Source: Cellvibrio sp. pealriver
Lineage (GTDB): Bacteria > Pseudomonadota > Gammaproteobacteria > Pseudomonadales > Cellvibrionaceae
Reading direction: 5' to 3'
Length of the DNA stretch: 64,000 bases
Assembly (NCBI RefSeq): GCF_001183545.1
Contig: NZ_KQ236688.1
Coordinates: 1,021,149 to 1,085,148, forward strand
Shown piece by piece: positions 1 through 7,889 of the stretch (position 1 is the stretch's first letter; the number at the start of each line of letters is the position of its first letter). A model generated the notes under the pieces. That model searched no databases and was not told the origin of the DNA. It was given only the letters and a program-made list of their open reading frames with translations. The translations under genes were made by a program, and so were the position numbers.

Positions 1-2
1 CG

Positions 3-182
3 GCTGATAAAGTCAGCCGCAGTCATATGGTGCGCGCCATTATGGATACTGCCGAAAGCCGTTCGCTTGGGCGTTGGTTGGCGCGGCGTGATTTTTGGTT
101 ATGGCCAATGCTGGCAGCCAGCGCAGCTGCCGCCATTGTTTTGGTGCCTGTGGTATTGGGTAATTTGTCGGGAGCAGTGTGA
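3..182 (+). CDS. mshM: C-terminal end of MshM-like AAA ATPase (partial)
   Basis: An open frame enters from the left edge and stops with TGA at 180-182, sharing bases with the ATG of the next gene. The visible 59 residues are a basic stretch (SRSHMVRAIMDTAESR), then WLARRDFWLWPM and a hydrophobic segment of about 20 residues near the C-terminus. MshM is the ExeA-like ATPase encoded just before mshN in MSHA pilus loci, and some such proteins end in a membrane segment. The identification depends mostly on its position before mshN; the ATPase motifs lie outside the window. Confidence 0.6.
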   Translation, partial: ADKVSRSHMVRAIMDTAESRSLGRWLARRDFWLWPMLAASAAAAIVLVPVVLGNLSGAV

Positions 183-1510
183 TGAGTTTGCTCAATGACA
201 TGTTGCGCGATCTCTCGCACCAGCAAAAACCGGTTGATGCGTTATCGGCAGGCGCAAGCCCGACGTTGGATCTGAGCGCACAAGAGCAGCGTGAATTATT
301 TAATCAGTCCAGTGCTGCTAAACCTTTGCCGCGCAGCTTTCTACCCAGCGTGTTGGTGTTTGTAGTTGTGTTCGCTATTGCCATTGCTTGGCAGTACATA
401 ACCGGGAAGCATATAGCCGGGAAGCAAGCGGGCAGTGAAGAAACACAACAATTGCCAGCGCAATATGCCGTTCAACCGGCGGATACGCCAATAACTGAAC
501 CCTCTGAAACACAAACGACTATCCAACAAAAAGAAATAATTGTCAGTGATGTGCCAGTGACAGCGCCCTCGCAGCCTGATCCGGAATTGGTTACACGTTT
601 GGCGGCGCTGGAAGCCGCAGTGACTACACTGACAAATACTGTTGTTGAAAACAAAATCGCAACTGATGCGGTAATTCAAGAAGCAGATACAAACGTTGGC
701 AGCGTAGCTTCCGCTGAAAACGTTGATGTTCGCGAATCTTCTGTTGCTCCTGAGGCTTCTGCTGCTGTTGGTGATTCTACAGCGCTTGAAACTGTCTCTG
801 TCAGCGTAAAAGATCCATTCGGGGTGGATGAAACACCGCTACAGAATCCTTCGGAAAATATAGCAACTGAACAACGCAATAAAAAATCCCAGGTTGTACA
901 GGCTTTATCTGATGAGCCTGCGCACTTGGATATTACTCCCAATCCCAAATGGAAAGATGAAGAGCAGGCGCGCGAAGCACGAGAGTTGGTGGCGCAAGGT
1001 CAAGTGAATTTTGCGATAGAAAGATTACAAGGGTTCATCGCGTCTGCACAGCAGCCACGTGAATCTGTAAAAACGCTACTGGATATTTTAGTTGAGCAAA
1101 ATGATATTACTGCAGCCCAGCGTATATTGGCTCAAGCGGATTTTTTATCGAGCTATGAACAAGCGTATTACCAGGCAAAAATATTAGTGAACCAGCAACA
1201 AGAAGACGTGGCGATAGAATTGCTGGAAACCCATTTAACTGATGCCGATAAAGATGAAAATTACCGTGCATTGTTGGCCGGGTTGTATCAAAAAAATGGT
1301 AAGTCGTTAGAGGCGGCCAATCACTATCGCCGCTTGCTGGGAATGTTTGGCGATAAACCCGCGTATTGGTTGGGGTTTGCCTTATCGCAAGATGCACTCA
1401 ACCAACCGCAAGTCGCCTTGCAGGCATATCAACGTGTTAATCAATATGCAGACTTGCCACCGCAGGTGCGTACCTATATTCAACAGCGCCTTGCTGCGCT
1501 GCAGCAGTGA
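182..1510 (+). CDS. mshN: MSHA biogenesis protein MshN, TPR protein
   Basis: This 442-residue inner-membrane protein belongs to the MSHA (mannose-sensitive haemagglutinin) type IV pilus system. A cytoplasmic N-terminus (MSLLNDMLRDL, typical of MshN/GspB-like proteins) precedes one membrane segment at about residues 54-72. A low-complexity region rich in T, E, A and Q follows to about residue 250, and then a helical TPR-like region (about 255-440, with AREARELVAQGQ and LLAGLYQKNGKSLEAANHYRRLL). ATG at 182 is chosen over the GTG at 179 because it forms the TGATG overlap with the upstream gene and restores the usual MSLLNDML start. It lies 31 nt before mshE and is presumably cotranscribed. TPR proteins of this type usually scaffold the assembly platform. 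Confidence 0.85.
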   Translation: MSLLNDMLRDLSHQQKPVDALSAGASPTLDLSAQEQRELFNQSSAAKPLPRSFLPSVLVFVVVFAIAIAWQYITGKHIAGKQAGSEETQQLPAQYAVQPADTPITEPSETQTTIQQKEIIVSDVPVTAPSQPDPELVTRLAALEAAVTTLTNTVVENKIATDAVIQEADTNVGSVASAENVDVRESSVAPEASAAVGDSTALETVSVSVKDPFGVDETPLQNPSENIATEQRNKKSQVVQALSDEPAHLDITPNPKWKDEEQAREARELVAQGQVNFAIERLQGFIASAQQPRESVKTLLDILVEQNDITAAQRILAQADFLSSYEQAYYQAKILVNQQQEDVAIELLETHLTDADKDENYRALLAGLYQKNGKSLEAANHYRRLLGMFGDKPAYWLGFALSQDALNQPQVALQAYQRVNQYADLPPQVRTYIQQRLAALQQ

Positions 1511-1541
1511 CTAATAACCGTAAGAACGGGTTAATTTTATT

Positions 1542-3257
1542 ATGAGCACATTTGCACCCAAGCGTATTCGTATCGGCGATTTGCTCGTCGAAAAAAATAT
1601 GATCTCTGAAACACAGCTCCAGCATGCACTGCAAGAGCAGAAGCTCACCGGCCGAAAACTGGGTGCCACTTTGGTGGAGTTGGGTTATGTAGAAGAAAAT
1701 GCGTTGCTCAGTTTGTTGTCAGCGCAATTAAATATCCCGTTTGTTGAATTAAAGCAATTTCGTTTTGATCGCGATCTTGTGCAAAAACTGCCCGAGACCA
1801 GCGCTCGCCGTTATCGGGTAATGCTGCTGCGCGAAGATTTTGATGGCCTGTTATTAGGCATGGCGGACCCAACTGATATTTTCTGCTTGGATGAGCTGCA
1901 ACGTATTTTGCAAAAAAATCTCAAGCCTGCGGTGGTGCGTGAATCAGAGTTACTGGATATTCTTGATATCGCCTACACACGTGCCAGTGAAATCGCAACG
2001 CTGGCGGGTGAGTTGGATGAAGAGTTGCAAGAATCTGCATTGGATTTGGCGGATTTTGCGGTCGATGCGACCGACAGCGAAGCACCGGTGGTTAAGCTGC
2101 TGCAAAAAATATTTGAAGAGGCGATCAATACCAAAGCATCGGATATCCATATCGAGCCAGACGAAAAAGTATTGCGCATCCGCAACCGTATCGACGGTGT
2201 GTTGTTAGAGCAAGTGATGAATGAAAAACGTATTGCTTCTGCATTGGTGGTGCGTTTGAAATTAATGTCGGGCATGGATATTTCAGAAAAGCGTTTGCCG
2301 CAAGACGGCCGTTTTAATTTGAAAGTCAAACATCACAATATCGATGTGCGTATTTCCACCATGCCGGTGCAATTTGGTGAATCTGTGGTTATGCGTTTGC
2401 TTGACCAGACCGATGGTGTGCGACCATTGAGTGATGTAGGAATGCCGCCGCATTTGATTGATCGCTTTCGTAAAGTCATCACTCGCCCACACGGATTGGT
2501 GTTGGTTACCGGGCCAACGGGTAGCGGTAAAACCACTACCTTGTACGGCGCGCTTTCAGAATTAAATAAGCCGGATAAAAAAATTATCACCGTAGAAGAC
2601 CCTGTGGAATATCGGCTCCCCCGTATCAGCCAGGTGCAACTGCACGAAAAAATTGGTTTAAATTTTGCGAGTGTCTTGCGCGCAACCTTGCGTCAAGACC
2701 CGGATATTTTGTTAGTCGGTGAGATCCGCGATGCTGAATCAGCCGAGATTGCACTGCGTGCCTCCATGACAGGCCACATGGTGTTATCGACTTTACACAC
2801 CAATGATGCGGTGACCTCAGCATTGCGTTTAATGGATATTGGTGTTGATGGCTATTTGGTAGCAACTGCATTGAAAGCTATTGTGGCGCAGCGGTTGGTG
2901 CGTCGTATTTGTAATAGCTGTATTCAGCCGCACACACCGGATGCAAACGAACGCCAGTTGCTGGCAACCATCGGCAAAGGGCGCGATTACAGCAACGTAC
3001 CCTTTAAACAGGGGGCAGGTTGCCCGCATTGCCACAACACGGGTTATCGCGGTCGCATCGGTATTTTTGAAATGTTGGAATTGAACCATGCAATGGCTGA
3101 TGCACTGCGTATGAACGACATTAATGCTTTCACTCATGCGGCTAATGCTGTCCCGAATTTTGTCACCCTAAGCGAAGCTGCTTTGGGTTATGCAATAGAA
3201 GGTAAAACCACACTTGAAGAAGTGATGAGTATTTCTGCACAGATAGATGAAATCTAA
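1542..3257 (+). CDS. mshE: MSHA pilus extension ATPase MshE
   Basis: Cytoplasmic hexameric ATPase of the GspE/PilB family that powers pilus assembly; 571 residues. The N-terminal MshEN domain shows two 24-residue motifs at 10-33 (starting RIGDLLV) and 39-62 (starting KLGATLVELG), separated by exactly five residues. In Vibrio MshE this arrangement binds cyclic di-GMP. The ATPase core has Walker A GPTGSGKTTTL (about 323-333), an Asp box with EDPVEYR, and the Walker B region DPDILLVGEIRDAESA. Four cysteines (CNSC near 456 and CPHC near 493) form the usual zinc site. Two deviations are visible in the c-di-GMP motifs: N19 where the first usually has Gly, and K39 where the second usually starts with Arg. 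Confidence 0.93.
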   Translation: MSTFAPKRIRIGDLLVEKNMISETQLQHALQEQKLTGRKLGATLVELGYVEENALLSLLSAQLNIPFVELKQFRFDRDLVQKLPETSARRYRVMLLREDFDGLLLGMADPTDIFCLDELQRILQKNLKPAVVRESELLDILDIAYTRASEIATLAGELDEELQESALDLADFAVDATDSEAPVVKLLQKIFEEAINTKASDIHIEPDEKVLRIRNRIDGVLLEQVMNEKRIASALVVRLKLMSGMDISEKRLPQDGRFNLKVKHHNIDVRISTMPVQFGESVVMRLLDQTDGVRPLSDVGMPPHLIDRFRKVITRPHGLVLVTGPTGSGKTTTLYGALSELNKPDKKIITVEDPVEYRLPRISQVQLHEKIGLNFASVLRATLRQDPDILLVGEIRDAESAEIALRASMTGHMVLSTLHTNDAVTSALRLMDIGVDGYLVATALKAIVAQRLVRRICNSCIQPHTPDANERQLLATIGKGRDYSNVPFKQGAGCPHCHNTGYRGRIGIFEMLELNHAMADALRMNDINAFTHAANAVPNFVTLSEAALGYAIEGKTTLEEVMSISAQIDEI

Positions 3258-3293
3258 TCCTTAACGTTGAAAGGAGTTGGATAAATACTGATT

Positions 3294-4514
3294 ATGGCAA
3301 TCTACGAATTTAAAGGCCGCAATGCAGAAGGTCGCCCCATTACGGGCCAACTGGATGCCTCCAGTCAGGATGCAGCCGTCAACCAATTATTAGGCCGCGG
3401 CATCACACCGGTTGATGTTAATGAATTTATTGAAAAATTAAGCTTGTCTGAACGTTTTACCCGTGCGACTAACCGCGGCAAAGTGGAAACGGTTGAGCTG
3501 ATTATGTTTTGCCGGCAAATGCACACCATTACGCGAGCGGGAATTCCGTTGGTAAAAGGCTTGCGTGGGTTATCGGCATCGTTGCGCAATTATACGTTTC
3601 AGCAAACGCTGCTCGATGTGATCGAGCGACTGGAAGCGGGTGTGGAATTATCGACTGCCATGCGCGCGCATCCCAAAATATTCAATAATCTATTTGTCAG
3701 CTTGGTGAGCGTAGGTGAAAACTCGGGCCGCTTGGATTTGGTATTCAAGCAGCTCAGTGAATACATGGAGCGCGATTTGGCGACCATGAAAAGTATCAAA
3801 ACGGCACTGCGCTATCCTTCGTTTGTATTGATTGCAATTTCTATCGCGATTGTGATTATCAACATCAAAGTGATTCCAGCATTTGCTGGAATGTTTGAAA
3901 AATTCGGCGCACAACTTCCATTGCCAACACGAATATTGATTGGCATATCGGATTTTTTTGTTAACTACTGGATGTACTTATTCGCTGTTATTGTCGCAGT
4001 CATTGCATGGGCATATCACTATGTGAACACACCGGAAGGCAGCCGTGTGTGGGGGCGTAAAAAACTCAAGCTGATTGTAGTGGGCGATATTATTGAGCGC
4101 GCCTCCCTTGCGCGTTATGCGCGTTCATTTGGGCTAATGCTCAATGCAGGCTTACCGCTTTCCAACGCATTGGAGCTAAGTGCGCGTGCAGTTGATAACC
4201 CCTATCTGGGCGACAAAATCCGCAACATTCGCACCGGCGTAGAGCGGGGTGAAGGATTGTTTCAAACCCATTTGGTAAGCGGCATGTTTACGCCCTTGGT
4301 GTTGCAGATGATTTCGGTAGGGGAAGAGAGCGGTCAGGTCGATGCGCTGCTTGCCGAAGTTGCTGCTTTTTATGAAAGCGAAGTGGAATACGATGTAAAA
4401 CAACTTAGCGACCGGATCGAGCCCATCATGATCGTCATTATGGCGGGGTTCGTTACAGTGCTGGCGCTGGGTATCTTCTTGCCGATGTGGGATATGTACA
4501 GCATCCAAAAGTGA
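3294..4514 (+). CDS. mshG: MSHA inner-membrane platform protein MshG
   Basis: Polytopic inner-membrane protein of the GspF/PilC family, 406 residues, which couples the MshE ATPase to pilin polymerisation. It starts MAIYEFKGRNAEGR, as family members do, and carries two T2SF repeats: residues about 60-190 (FCRQMHTITRAGIPL...LVSVGENSGRLD) and about 265-390 (YARSFGLMLNAGLPLSNAL...MISVGEESGQVD). Hydrophobic segments lie near 175-197, 215-240 and 375-400. An AAGGAG ribosome site lies 18 nt upstream of the ATG. It lies between mshE and mshF in the usual MSHA order. Confidence 0.92.
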   Translation: MAIYEFKGRNAEGRPITGQLDASSQDAAVNQLLGRGITPVDVNEFIEKLSLSERFTRATNRGKVETVELIMFCRQMHTITRAGIPLVKGLRGLSASLRNYTFQQTLLDVIERLEAGVELSTAMRAHPKIFNNLFVSLVSVGENSGRLDLVFKQLSEYMERDLATMKSIKTALRYPSFVLIAISIAIVIINIKVIPAFAGMFEKFGAQLPLPTRILIGISDFFVNYWMYLFAVIVAVIAWAYHYVNTPEGSRVWGRKKLKLIVVGDIIERASLARYARSFGLMLNAGLPLSNALELSARAVDNPYLGDKIRNIRTGVERGEGLFQTHLVSGMFTPLVLQMISVGEESGQVDALLAEVAAFYESEVEYDVKQLSDRIEPIMIVIMAGFVTVLALGIFLPMWDMYSIQK

Positions 4515-4521
4515 GGCGCAC

Positions 4522-5037
4522 TTGATCCAATCCTACCATCACGGGCGGTTTGAGCTTTTTGTTAGCTTAATCGTTATTTCAATTATTGCGTTGGCGGCAT
4601 TGGGCCGTTATGCCTTTATGGCAGCTGATGCACGCATATTGCGCCTGGAGGTTCTATCACACCATTTTATGACGGGCGCAGCGAATGTGCGTGTGCAGTA
4701 TTTAATGGACAGTATCGCCAATAAAAATCAAGCGTCACAACAACCGTTGGCCATCGCCGATAAATTTCTCTATTTTTCACCGCAAGGCTGGCCCGCCTCT
4801 GTACAGGGAAGCGTTGCAAGCGATTACAAGCCGACCGATGAGGACTGTTACCAGTTGTGGCGGCTGCTTTTGCAAAACCCTGCGCCGATTGCCAAAGGTA
4901 TGGCTGCAGAACCCAAGGGCGAATTCCGCTCACTAGCGTATGCCGGAGGGTGCCGTTATCAGTACGAGGATGGCAGTGCTTATTTTGATTACTCTCCCTT
5001 AATAGGTAGTTTGGCTTTTATGCCCGAAAGCCCTTAA
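4522..5037 (+). CDS. mshF: MshF-like MSHA biogenesis protein
   Basis: A 171-residue protein starting at TTG, 7 nt after the mshG stop. I see no ATG that keeps the hydrophobic N-terminus. Residues 10-28 form one membrane helix (ELFVSLIVISIIALAALG), followed by a periplasmic domain containing FLYFSPQGWPASV and DCYQLWRLLLQNP. The GWP and C..LW features and the position between mshG and the pilin gene point to MshF. The N-terminus (HHGRFELFVSLI) looks like a type IV prepilin leader but lacks the Glu at mature position 5, so it may be a decayed pseudopilin. Some loci encode a second pilin, MshB, here; a diverged MshB is the alternative. Confidence 0.6.
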   Translation: MIQSYHHGRFELFVSLIVISIIALAALGRYAFMAADARILRLEVLSHHFMTGAANVRVQYLMDSIANKNQASQQPLAIADKFLYFSPQGWPASVQGSVASDYKPTDEDCYQLWRLLLQNPAPIAKGMAAEPKGEFRSLAYAGGCRYQYEDGSAYFDYSPLIGSLAFMPESP

Positions 5038-5059
5038 GTGTTTCAACAGGCGGGTAATA

Positions 5060-5088
5060 TTGGGGCTTAACATTAGTTAACTTATAAA
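5060..5088 (+). promoter_or_regulatory. Candidate sigma-70 promoter of mshA
   Basis: The 220-nt gap before mshA contains TTGGGG at 5060-5065 and TATAAA at 5083-5088 with a 17-nt spacer. The -10 box is good and the -35 box is weak. A separate promoter for the major pilin inside the MSHA locus would match its need for high expression. This is inference from sequence only. Confidence 0.4.
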
Positions 5089-5257
5089 CTGGCATTCTTG
5101 GGAGTTTTAGCTATATTTCGGTATAAGTAACCTGAGTTTAATCCGCAAGTAGTGAGGCATGCGGCGTCATGGATGTTCAGAGTGCAACTCGGCGGTTACG
5201 AGTGCGCTATCAGTTAATTAGTTGTTATCTTTTCTTTTATCGGCGTGGAGCTTTGTT

Positions 5258-5671
5258 ATGAAACAACAATCTGGTTTTACTTTGATTGAGTTGATTGCGG
5301 TAATTGTAATTTTGGGCATTTTGGCTGCGACAGCACTGCCTAGATTTGTGGATTTGTCCGATGCCGCCGAAGATGCTGCGGTACGTGGAGTTGCGGGTGC
5401 TCTTGGAAGTGCTGCGGCCATAAACCATGCAAACAACATCGCAATAGATGCAGGTTTAACTGCGCCAACTCCGATAGCAGTTACTACCTGTGAGGGTGTT
5501 GCCGCTGTGCTTGATGGAGGCGGATTACCTTCAACTGATTATGTGATTACAACAGGAACTGGAACACCGCTTGCTGGAGGTGGTATCGGTACTCAAGGCG
5601 GTTCTTCAACTTGTACGCTCACCTATAAAGGTAAGACAGCAACATTTGTTGGTTATGGCGTGACAAACTAA
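5258..5671 (+). CDS. mshA: Major MSHA pilin MshA (type IV prepilin)
   Basis: Structural subunit of the pilus, 137 residues as a precursor. It has a short class IVa leader MKQQSG cut after Gly6, followed by FTLIELIAVIVILGILAATALPRF with Glu at mature position 5. An SAA..NHANN segment and a pair of cysteines near residue 82 and residue 120 (TTCEGV and SSTCTL) could form the C-terminal disulfide loop. The start at 5258 is preferred over upstream in-frame codons because it gives the leader and follows GTGGAG at 7 nt. The C-terminal half is rich in G, T and A, as in surface pilins. It is the only major-type pilin in this locus. Confidence 0.9.
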   Translation: MKQQSGFTLIELIAVIVILGILAATALPRFVDLSDAAEDAAVRGVAGALGSAAAINHANNIAIDAGLTAPTPIAVTTCEGVAAVLDGGGLPSTDYVITTGTGTPLAGGGIGTQGGSSTCTLTYKGKTATFVGYGVTN

Positions 5672-5707
5672 TCTTTGTGTTGTGAGTAGTATAGATGTCA
5701 ACTATCC

Positions 5708-6136
5708 ATGAAACGTTGTGAACAAGGTTTTACTCTGATCGAGTTAGTCACCGTAATGATTTTGGTGGGTATTTTGTCGATCACTTTGTTTTCACGGATA
5801 GGTTCAGCTGGAACAGCCCCAGTACAATCAGGCCGCGATGATCTCATCGCGGCTTTGTTTTTTGCGCAGCAGCAAGCCATGATGCGGCCAAATATCACAT
5901 TAGTACTTACAGCAAATTCGGTCAGTGTTAATGAAGATGGAAACCCGATACCAGTCGGTAGCGATTTTTATCCTTTGGATATGCCCAAAGGTGTAACCCT
6001 TCCTGCGCTGACGTTAAGCTATGACAAATTAGGCCGCACAACGGCTACAACAATAACCCTGACCGGTTCAGGCAATAGCAGTGGTGTGAGTGCCACTGTG
6101 CAAGTGGATGCCAGCGGCTATGCTTATGTGCCCTAA
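5708..6136 (+). CDS. mshC: Minor pilin MshC (type IV pseudopilin)
   Basis: A 142-residue prepilin. The leader MKRCEQG is cleaved before FTLIELVTVMILVGILS, with Glu5 retained. After the helix comes an ARG/GspH-like region (DDLIAALFFAQQQAMMRPN), which is typical of the GspH/FimT minor pilins that start pilus assembly. The C-terminus is a T/S-rich beta domain. The gene lies 36 nt after mshA, and its end overlaps the start of mshD by 11 nt, so it is cotranscribed with the minor pilin set. Confidence 0.85.
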   Translation: MKRCEQGFTLIELVTVMILVGILSITLFSRIGSAGTAPVQSGRDDLIAALFFAQQQAMMRPNITLVLTANSVSVNEDGNPIPVGSDFYPLDMPKGVTLPALTLSYDKLGRTTATTITLTGSGNSSGVSATVQVDASGYAYVP

Positions 6137-6593
6137 CTACACACTGCATTGCGAACGTGAATCAGGCGTGAGCTTGATTGAGATGATTGTGTTTATTGTG
6201 GTGGTCAGCATTGCGCTATTGGCATTGGTGGGGGTTTATCGTCAGGCGACGATCACCAATGTTGATCCAATTGTCCGCACACAAGCGTTGGAAGCGGCGC
6301 AGTCCAAACTCGATGAAATTCTTGCATTGAAATATGATGCACAAACTCCAACGGGTGGTATTCCAGCGTGCAATAGTGCACAAGCGGGTTCGGTTGCATG
6401 TGACAACATTACCGAGGATAACTACAACGATGTGGACGATTACCATAACCGTACCGAACTTAATACCCCGGCTGCGGGCTATACACGCAGTGTGAATGTA
6501 ACCACCAACACAAACATTAAAGTGATTACTGTCAGTGTCACAACACCCACTGGCGAAACAATTTTGCTTGCAGCAGAGCGAGCGAATTTTTAG
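6126..6593 (+). CDS. mshD: Minor pilin MshD
   Basis: A 155-residue prepilin with a leader ending RESG (Gly14) before VSLIEMIVFIVVVSIALLALVGVYRQ; Glu5 is present. This is the GspI/PilV-like class: the helix is followed by ALEAAQSKLDEILALKYDAQTP and a small T/N-rich domain. ATG at 6126 is chosen because it overlaps the mshC stop and gives a normal leader. An earlier in-frame ATG at 6120 is possible, and one at 6090 would be unusually long. The stop TAG at 6591-6593 shares a base with the GTG of mshO. Confidence 0.83.
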   Translation: MCPNYTLHCERESGVSLIEMIVFIVVVSIALLALVGVYRQATITNVDPIVRTQALEAAQSKLDEILALKYDAQTPTGGIPACNSAQAGSVACDNITEDNYNDVDDYHNRTELNTPAAGYTRSVNVTTNTNIKVITVSVTTPTGETILLAAERANF

Positions 6594-7390
6594 TGAAGCA
6601 CTATTCACTGGAAGCAAAAGGACTTTCACTCATCACAGGAAATCGTTCATCAGGTTTTACGCTGATTGAATTAATCACGGTTATTGTCCTGCTCTCTATC
6701 CTTGCCACTATCGGCACTGGCTTCGTTGTTAAAACAACGGAGGCTTATCAGCGAACACAAACACGAGCCTTGTTAGTCAATACGTCGCGTCAAGCGCTTG
6801 AGCGCATGACGCGGCAATTGCGTGTTGCGCTACCGTATTCTGTTCGCACAACTAACGGCGGTAGTTGTTTGGAATTTATGCCAATTGCGGCGGGTGGAAA
6901 TTATTTTAATCCTGTCCCTGATACTGAAAATCTTGCACCGCCAACTGCAACAATTGCTGCATCGCCTGTATCAATCGATTTTGGTTCTGCTGTGCATGTC
7001 ACGATTGGTGCGATGAGCGCTGATGAAATTTACGGTGCAGCGGCTGTTTCAAGGGCGGGTTACGCGGGTGGAAATATCACCTTAACGGCAGCCACGCGAT
7101 GGCAACGTAATTCCGTTAACCGGCGTTATTATTTGCTGGATAATCCGCAAGCATTTTGTGTTGTGGGGAATGAATTGCACTTTTATCAGGGCATTGATGT
7201 GAATAGTGCGAATGTAACAGTTGGCGGTGCCCATGACATTATTGCGCGCAATATCAGTGCCACCACACCTTTTACACTATTGGCTGGCAGTGAGAATCGA
7301 AATACGGCAATAGAGATATCGTTGAATTTTTCCAGCGGTGGCGAAACCATTAATTTCACGCAGAGGGTGCTCATCCGCAATGTGCCCTGA
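6593..7390 (+). CDS. mshO: Minor pilin MshO
   Basis: A 265-residue prepilin of the GspJ/PilW type. Its 21-residue leader ends NRSSG before FTLIELITVIVLLSILATIGTGF. It starts at GTG, overlapping the previous stop by one base. Past the helix are the family features QRTQTRALLVNTSRQALERMTRQLRVALP and a C-terminal beta-rich part with FCVVGNELHFYQG. It is larger than MshC and MshD, as expected for the J-type subunit. The stop overlaps the start of mshP by 11 nt, which suggests coupled translation. Confidence 0.85.
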   Translation: MKHYSLEAKGLSLITGNRSSGFTLIELITVIVLLSILATIGTGFVVKTTEAYQRTQTRALLVNTSRQALERMTRQLRVALPYSVRTTNGGSCLEFMPIAAGGNYFNPVPDTENLAPPTATIAASPVSIDFGSAVHVTIGAMSADEIYGAAAVSRAGYAGGNITLTAATRWQRNSVNRRYYLLDNPQAFCVVGNELHFYQGIDVNSANVTVGGAHDIIARNISATTPFTLLAGSENRNTAIEISLNFSSGGETINFTQRVLIRNVP

Positions 7391-7886
7391 TCAATTTTCT
7401 ATTGCATGCCATCGCCACCAGCGCGGATTTTTATTGCCGCTGGCGTTATTTATTCTGGTAGTAATGGGGGTTTTAGCCCTAACGATTTCGCGCACAGCCA
7501 CACAAACTAATACGGCAACTATTCAGGAGTTAACCAATATCCAATCATTTTATGCGGCAGAGAGTGGTGCGCAGCGTGGTATGCAAGGATTGTTTTTAAC
7601 AACAACCACACGTAACGCTACAGATGCAGCTTGTGCAAATATGGCAATTAATCACAATTTTGCAAGCGTGAATGGGTTGCGGATGTGTTCCGTCGTAGTG
7701 AGTTGTTCTTGTCGATATCAGGATGGTAGTGCATGTGCTCATGGCACAGCAGCTAACTATTTACCGACATCACCCGTTGGTGTGACAAAAAGTTTTTATA
7801 CGATTAGAAGTGTTGGCACTTGTGGCCCGGCCGATCATTTTCGTGCCCAGCGTATTATCGAAGTTGGCGCATATCGGGAGCAGTGA
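7380..7886 (+). CDS. mshP: MshP, pseudopilin-like MSHA protein
   Basis: A 168-residue protein. The leader is MCPDQFSIACHRHQRG before FLLPLALFILVVMGVLALTISR. The processing Gly is present, but the usual Glu5 is replaced within FLLPL, as in PilX/GspK-type proteins that have a modified first residue set. IQSFYAAESGAQRGMQ is the hallmark AAESG motif of PilX-like minor pilins. Five or more cysteines in the C-terminal half suggest disulfides. ATG at 7380 lies inside the end of mshO; the more upstream in-frame ATG at 7338 would give an atypically long leader. Confidence 0.82.
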   Translation: MCPDQFSIACHRHQRGFLLPLALFILVVMGVLALTISRTATQTNTATIQELTNIQSFYAAESGAQRGMQGLFLTTTTRNATDAACANMAINHNFASVNGLRMCSVVVSCSCRYQDGSACAHGTAANYLPTSPVGVTKSFYTIRSVGTCGPADHFRAQRIIEVGAYREQ

Positions 7887-7889
7887 TAA

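Noticed and set aside
5088..5110. Possible sigma-54 promoter before mshA (TGGCATTCTTGGGAG)
   Set aside because: The -24 GG is present, but the -12 GC element is missing at the right spacing; the sigma-70-like pair just upstream fits better.
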